From Mactromeris polynyma (lineage: Eukaryota > Mollusca > Bivalvia > Venerida > Mactridae), in assembly GCA_032209605.1 (NCBI GenBank), contig JASFXZ010000035.1, positions 3,415,001 through 3,479,000 on the forward strand: DNA of 64,000 bases, written 5' to 3'. Numbering within the stretch: position 1 is the stretch's first letter; every line of letters begins with the position of its first letter. Made by a program: the position numbers and the translations under genes. Shown piece by piece: positions 45,672 to 64,000 of the stretch. Under the pieces are notes generated by a model, which was not told the DNA's origin, did no database searches, and saw only the letters and a program-made list of their open reading frames with translations.

Positions 45672-46308
45672 TGTACATCAAAACATCAGTACAATAAAGT
45701 AAAATTCCTGGACCGCAAAACCAATCTCCAGTTCGCGTATAACTTAATTTACTTCATTAAATTATCAACTCGTAACAAACAGAATGTTTTGTATCACTAT
45801 TTATATCTACACAAACATATCTATGTCTGTGATTCACACAATCTTGTATGTCTTCTTGTTCACATTGTTACTAAAGAACTGTGAAAAACACTTCAGAAAA
45901 CTCTATAATTTTTCAAGCACTGAATTTGTCCAATATTTCCTATTCTTTACTGTTCACTATCAACTTCTGAAAAGAAAATTGAAATACATTTATTTTACAG
46001 ACTGAGAGATATTATTATTAAGCCAAATACACAAAATAATGTCTCCCACACAGGTCTACGGTGAGACCCCCGGGAAAACTGCAGCCTACAAAACATTAGG
46101 CACTGAGGAGGTGTAAGGGTAAACACATACACCTGGGAACTTTTAGGGGGACAGAGAGGGAGGCAAAGCCGTTGTGTGGCATACAAAGTGCAGATAAGAA
46201 CAATAAAAACAGGATAAAAACTGTACATCTCTTCAGTTAAACACATGGGGACATTACCCCTCGTGATGACCTCCAGGTTTAAACCTGAAGTTAATCAAAG
46301 GGGAAAAT

Positions 46309-46388
46309 AGTGCCCGATGTGGGGCTTGAACCCACAACTCTCTAAACACTTGTACGACGCTCTACCGACTGAGCTAACCGGGTGGCCG
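46309..46388 (-). repeat. tRNA-like SINE head, minus orientation
   Basis: Minus strand reads CCCGGTTAGCTCAGTCGGTAG with B-box region GTGGGTTCAAGCC. The T arm pairs well but no standard anticodon stem forms, so it is a SINE head rather than a tRNA gene. The body continues to about 46250. Confidence 0.7.
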
Positions 46389-46435
46389 TCTAACCCCACA
46401 GTACACTCATCCCCAGTCATGGGTTTGTAGTGGAG

Positions 46436-46513
46436 TGAGCCCGGTTAGCTCAGTCAGTAGAGCACCATACTAGTGTTTAGGGGTTGTTGGTTCAATCTCC
46501 ATATAGGGCGCAC
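46436..46513 (+). repeat. tRNA-like SINE head, plus orientation
   Basis: Reads CCCGGTTAGCTCAGTCAGTAG with TTGGTTCAATC. It is closely related to the head at 46309-46388, in opposite orientation, about 50 bp away. Confidence 0.7.
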
Positions 46514-47131
46514 TTTTTCCCCTTGATTTACTTCAATGGTGGCAGCGGTGTTTGACGGCCCACGTTGGTTGAGCCTCAAATGCCGTAAGGCCTCCAGAAT
46601 TAGATTTATAGGAAAACTGCCAAAGCTACCCAAACTATAAATAACATTCACATACAGATACTACATTCCATGCCATGTCTTATCAGTGATGACATACATA
46701 AAAACAATCTAGTATTCAACGTCTGATATTAATAGAAAACATTCAATCATCAATGTACAAAATTAGTAAGAACCTTGCAGAGTTGCAGTCAAAAGCCAAG
46801 GTATCGACAAACACAGCTATGAAATCTTGCATGACAAAACGAGAGACATACCGTATGTTGCCTGACAATCAAAAACTCCAATTCTTACTGCTATCGAACA
46901 TGCATGAGCCTAAACAGGTCAAGCGACTCGAGACACGAATTTCTCAGAATCATGTCCGAACATGTCAACAAATACCATGACCATTTTAAAGAAACTTAAA
47001 TGCGACAAATATTAACATTTATCAGCACAAGAAGAAAGAAATAATAGAATGAAGATTATCAATACGTTTTCATTGCACAATATATACTTGCTAGTAAAAA
47101 CGTCGTCAAACTTCTGTAACTATTCACTTAC

Positions 47132-47230
47132 TTTGTAATTTCCGCCATTAGCGTTAAGTTTATTGGCGAGATCAACGAAACGGCGAATTTCGCGAAATGA
47201 ATGGAATGATGTGCTGCCTATCACTATTGT
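47132..47230 (-). promoter_or_regulatory. CEP152: Candidate CEP152 promoter / first exon with ATGGCGG
   Basis: A CpG-richer patch in AT-rich DNA. On the minus strand it contains TAATGGCGGAAATTACAAA|GTAAGT. ATGGCGG is the core of the YY1/TISU element found at starts of genes with short 5' UTRs. Splicing from 47132 to 45657 would give MAEITNLGGNNG in frame with exon 1. Confidence 0.4.
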
Positions 47231-48500
47231 CGTTCCGCATCTTATCTAATATTTTCAATAAGTATTGGCGTAAATTTGTTTCGTTTTCTCAATAAATATA
47301 ATTTCTATTTGTCTTTGTTCGAAACTACCTATCTCCAGTATTTAAGCTGATGTCTAATTGATAACTTATCAACATTTCTGGTTGCCTCTTATAAATTTAT
47401 TTATATATGATTTTGTGATTATTTCGCAATCTGATATTAATAATTTAGTTACTGTGAGCAAAGACCTAAATACAATTCGAAAGGCTGCTTGTTTCTTCGT
47501 TCTGGGTTGTGTGCAGCGTGTGTGTTGTGGTATATGTAATAGTTAATTGTTTTTAATATTTAGTATACTGCCTACTTTATTGGTCAATAAATGTGTATAT
47601 GTTGGAAATCAATGACCATATAGCTGTTTAGTCTAAGGTTAGCTAGCTGTTAAATCGATTTAAACCCCAGTATGTGTACTGACAGTTCCAAAGCTGTAAA
47701 TCACTGTATGATAATTATTATTTATAATTATAGATGTATGCCCCTTTCCATAAGCGCAGTTCTTTTACTTGAAATAATATTCATGTTCACCCCCTTCGGC
47801 CAATTATTGCAGACTTTCTTAATCTGTTTCGTGATGTATTCCATCCAGTAAATAGTATTTCCCCCTTGTACGTTGTTCGCCTAAATTTTCCTTTATGGTC
47901 GACCAAACCATTCCTTACACCCATATTTCCATACATGTTTACCATTGCACCACCTCAGTGCTTAATGTTTTGTTGCTTGGGGTTTGTGTGGGGAGGCATT
48001 GTCTTGTCCATGTGCCCCTAGATTAATTTTACCTCTTTTTGTAGCAGAATTCGACAGCATGTACCAAGTATTTCATCATTTAAACTAAAATATACTCTCT
48101 TCACGAACACATTATTGTGTATTGTTATGTATTGTTCAGTTATTGTTGAAATAATATCCGTACTTTGTTTTCATGCATTGTACGTACACCTTCCATTGTT
48201 TTTCTTAATGATTTCATTCATTCTTTTCATACTACGTATTCTTGCTATGTATCCATGCTATGTTTTCAGGATATACATTCATTCTTTTCCATTTATTCAT
48301 GTGACAACATTTGTATTTAATGACAAAATCTGTATAGTTTACGTCAATAAATAGCCTGTCTGTCTGCCTGTCCACCCACCTACCTACCCTCCATATGAGA
48401 TTTATAACCCACATTAAATATAAAATGCGGTAGAAACTAAAAACAATTTGAGCTATAATACATCTCTGCACACAGTATCTGCCTCGAATAGAACATATAC

Positions 48501-48526
48501 CTCTCTTGTTCTTGACTGGCGGCCAT
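48501..48526 (-). promoter_or_regulatory. CEP152: Alternative candidate CEP152 first exon with ATGGCCGCC
   Basis: Minus strand: AAAATGGCCGCC, then codons reading MAASQEQE, then AG|GTATAT. Phase is also compatible with a join at 45657. The donor is weaker than at 47132. Either, both or neither may be used. Confidence 0.25.
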
Positions 48527-48783
48527 TTTGATAGGCAAAACTGATAAGCCCTGATAGGAGTAATTTCCAAATATGTGATAATTGAGAATTTGCATGTGAC
48601 AATCACTTTTTTCAACTTACTGAGCCATATGCCCACATGAGTATAATTGTTTGTATATATCGGATTAGCTTATTATCGTTTGCATTATATTCCACATGAA
48701 CTGTTATACCGGTCACTCGATCGACCGGTGACCGGATGAGACCGGGACCGGCATGTAGTAGAAACCCTATGAGTCCGTTTCTA

Positions 48784-48863
48784 ATTGGATAATACGATGC
48801 ACAATATCCAATCAAAGGACGTTTTACAAAAGTTGTAGGCAAAGACGAAATCGTTGTGTAGAG
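48784..48863 (+). promoter_or_regulatory. PRPF3: Candidate PRPF3 promoter and non-coding first exon
   Basis: Two CCAAT-type boxes (ATTGG at 48784-48788, CCAATC at 48808-48813) precede GTGTAGAG|GTAATT, a possible donor at 48863. PRPF3 needs an upstream non-coding exon because a clear acceptor (TTTTCAG, 49741-49747) lies 20 bases before its ATG. Confidence 0.25.
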
Positions 48864-49747
48864 GTAATTGTATTTCATTATATTTCTTGACTAGTAACAA
48901 ACCTGCGTTAATGCCTCTTATGTTGATGTATAGCAGAGTTTATTTGCTCGTGATATATGAGTTCCATTGAGCGACAAATCGTAAAATGACGACCAAATAT
49001 ATAATTGTAATATGATTTCGCGACCCTTTATTTATAGTTTACGGAATCATAATTAGAATTCTAATTTTAGTAAGTTAGGGTCAAATGAAGCACATTGGGG
49101 TCTTCGTGGCCTTAACATTCACTTCTAAGTTAAAGTTAAATAAAAATCAAACTGACAATCATGAAAGCCCATGTTGTTGACACTAGACTCACGAATTCAG
49201 TTCTGCATTATGATTATCCCACAGGAGCAATCAAAGGGGTTTGACAAGTTGAGGAAATGACCTAAAGCAGTCAAAACCAATTATACCCTGTAATATCACT
49301 GACAAAGGTTATAACTAAAACAAAAAAATTGTCATCCCAAGTTCATCTAATTGTCCTTCAGATTTTTAATACTCCGCCAAATTCAGATTCACAAGTACCT
49401 GCGTGTAGCTAATACAATACACTTCCAACAAACGATACAACAGTGCGACTTCTTGATAAAGCAAACAAAACTTGCATTATCTGCACATTTCACGCTGGAT
49501 TGTGAAATCTGTGTGATGTAAACTGCTGAACTGTTGTCGTTGGTTGGAAGTGGAAAACTTCTCCCTCAGTTCAAATTAGGGAGAAGTCTGAGACTATTTC
49601 TCCCGTTTCTCCCTCTAGTGAGAGCCCTGGATTATATTAAACATGCTATGTTCAAAATCAATATTCGTCCCTGAGAAATTTGAATAAATGAAATCTGACT
49701 GTATTAAGTTGAACTTCATCCATTTATTTTTAAATGTTAATTTTCAG

Positions 49748-49767
49748 TATCAAGATAATAAGGAAAC
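49748..49767 (+). other. PRPF3: PRPF3 5' UTR part of coding exon 1
   Basis: Twenty bases between the acceptor TTTTCAG and the ATG at 49768. This implies at least one upstream non-coding exon. Confidence 0.7.
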
Positions 49768-62498
<12,731 letters not shown>

Positions 62499-62532
62499 GA
62501 GAACGTGATAGAAAGTATGAACACTTTGCTGA

Positions 62533-62702
62533 TGTCGACAACTTGGGCTTAACGTCGCTAAAATATGGCGCTGTCGTCGACAACTTGGGCTTAACGTCGC
62601 TAAAATATGGCGCTGTCATCGACAACTTGGGCTTAACGTCGCTAAAATATGGCGTTGTCGTCGACAACTTGGGCTTAACGTCGCTAAAATATGGCGCCGT
62701 CG
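62533..62702. repeat. 42-bp x 4 CpG-rich repeat just after the PRPF3 stop
   Basis: Units begin CGACAACTTGGGCTTAACGT at 62536, 62578, 62620 and 62662, period exactly 42, almost identical. The unit has a length divisible by three and reads DNLGLTSLKYGAVV on the plus strand, but not in the PRPF3 frame and after its TGA. Probably a 3' UTR minisatellite. Confidence 0.95.
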
Positions 62703-63038
62703 AAAGATTAAACCTTAATGTTTCGGTTTGTGAAAAAGTAGAAATTACGTGTTTAAGTCTACTGCAATAATATAAGCTTGAAAATTGAGAATTCGGATGA
62801 AATTTCAGGAAGAAGTTTCATGCTTGTCGACTCGTGTCCGACTAAAGTTACATTTTGATTTAAGCCCGCATAATTGTGTAGTTGTGCACCTGCGGTTTGG
62901 CATCCCTCTTCACAACGGAAAAAAAAAGTTATGCCCTGATAGAGTCAATTGGTGGCGTCTGCATCCTGTGGATATATTTGTTGTGTTGAGGTCTCATTTT
63001 GCATATTTTTGTTTATGATTATCATTCTTCATGTATGT

Positions 63039-63044
63039 AATAAA
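63039..63044 (+). terminator. PRPF3: PRPF3 polyadenylation signal AATAAA
   Basis: First AATAAA I found after the stop (ATGTAATAAAATCATG). A second is at 63072-63077. This gives a 3' UTR of about 560 nt that includes the 42-bp repeat. Confidence 0.6.
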
Positions 63045-63079
63045 ATCATGTTATGATTATATATGAAACAAAATAAAAA

Positions 63080-64000
63080 TATAAAAAATTGGCCTCGTTA
63101 TTTGTAAATTTGCCAATTATTATCGCTACACCAAATATATGTCTGCTCTCGTACTCAAATAATTTATTTCCAAAATTCCCCAACTTATTTCTATCATAAT
63201 ATTTAAGTGGTTAATAACTTAGAAGTTTGATAACCAGACATATCACCTCCATCATGCAGGAGTTGTGGCCCTTTGATTGCTGAAGTTGACCCATATACAT
63301 TGGTGTGAAACGTGCATCCTGTATTGATTTTTTACACCAACAATACTTTTTAACTTATTCATGCTGGGCCAGTGGCGCCCTCTAACAAACCACAGCATCG
63401 TGCATCATCGCTATGACTACATGGTTACCTGTTGAACGAGAAGAAGATGAACTAGACTACCAATTTCATATTTTATTCTTCATTAGAGTTTTGAAAAACT
63501 CATTTAATAAAGAAACATTGTTGTACAATGTATAATAACAATATCAAAAATAAATAATAAAATACAATAAAATTAATCAGAGCAAATATGTTCTACATAC
63601 AAATAAAATTGTGCAATGAAATAAAACGGTGCGCTCTGAAATATAGAAATAAAAAATTGAGACACAACTTTGGATGGAATAAATGTACATAGATTGATCA
63701 CAAAAAGCAATAGATATGAAAATAAAATATTTCCTATCACAGTTTTTATGTGGAATGAAATTTTAATAAATACGGTCTTCAAAAATCATACAATATCACA
63801 AAACTCGGTAACAATAAAACCTCGCTTATTGAGACATTGTCAACATTCAGTGAATATTATAAATTGATAACCTCCACTTGAAATAAGTCCGGACGGAATT
63901 AACAAGTATAAAAGTACCCTATCAAGCCAATAAAATATTTTGCTGAATAATTATCCAGTTTTCTTGAAAAAGGGGACAGGAAAGGGGACAAATTTCATTT
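63080..64000. other. AT-rich DNA after PRPF3, no gene recognised
   Basis: Minus-strand AATAAA (TTTATT at about 63473-63478) and extreme A/T richness could mark the 3' end of a convergent gene outside the window, but there is no coding evidence. ORFs at 63573-63782 and 63670-63867 are low-complexity. Confidence 0.35.

Larger units (their letters stand above)
45672..49767. other. Intergenic region between the divergent CEP152 and PRPF3 starts
   Basis: About 4.1 kb. It holds candidate first exons for CEP152 (47132-47148, 48501-48526), an inverted tRNA-SINE pair (46309-46513), a CG-rich inverted repeat (48709-48735) and CCAAT boxes before 48863. No complete gene is recognised; ORFs here are short and without family resemblance. 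Confidence 0.55.

Noticed and set aside
46309..46513. Two possible tRNA genes
   Set aside because: D- and T-arm sequences are good but no proper anticodon stem-loop or acceptor pairing forms, and SINE-like body follows; treated as SINE heads.
62543..62770. 75-codon ORF with a 14-residue repeat after PRPF3
   Set aside because: It is out of frame with PRPF3, lies after its stop, and is created by a minisatellite; coding use cannot be supported from sequence alone.

Overview
The window is nuclear DNA of an invertebrate animal, most likely a mollusc and perhaps a bivalve. It is AT-rich, has two intron-rich genes with canonical GT-AG junctions, and is full of small non-autonomous DNA transposons and tRNA-derived SINEs. 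One repeat carries the GACAGACGGAAGGACGGAC / TATGCCCCC...GGGGGCATA ends that I associate with bivalve repeats. The organism call is inference.

Two genes lie head to head. On the minus strand, from 45671 (or an upstream start) down to 1283, is the orthologue of the centriole-duplication scaffold CEP152 (fly Asterless). I joined 32 coding exons with consistent phase into about 3,215 codons. The N-terminal PLK4-binding acidic region, the central coiled coil and the C-terminal coiled coil align with vertebrate CEP152, recalled as about 1,700 residues. Between two conserved blocks sit exons 15-22, about 1,140 residues of highly charged coiled coil. Exons 16-22 carry tryptophans at regular spacings (15/12, 15/16 and 19 residues). 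This expansion is the most unusual thing in the window.

On the plus strand, 49768-62498 encodes PRPF3 (Prp3), the U4/U6 snRNP protein of the spliceosome: 19 coding exons, 650 residues, close to full family length, including a 21-nt microexon. A 42-bp repeat present four times lies just past its stop codon.

The 4.1 kb between the two coding starts holds candidate first exons and promoters for both genes and an inverted pair of tRNA-like SINE heads. The introns hold pogo/Tigger-like TIR elements (at least seven short copies plus one 747-bp copy with perfect 24-bp TIRs and TA duplications), several other small TIR families, SINEs, minisatellites and local tandem duplications. Two of these duplications copy 5' splice sites of CEP152, one in frame. 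The two genes have no known joint pathway (centriole assembly versus splicing), so the arrangement looks like simple adjacency. I found no transposase, CRISPR array, functional tRNA or rRNA.
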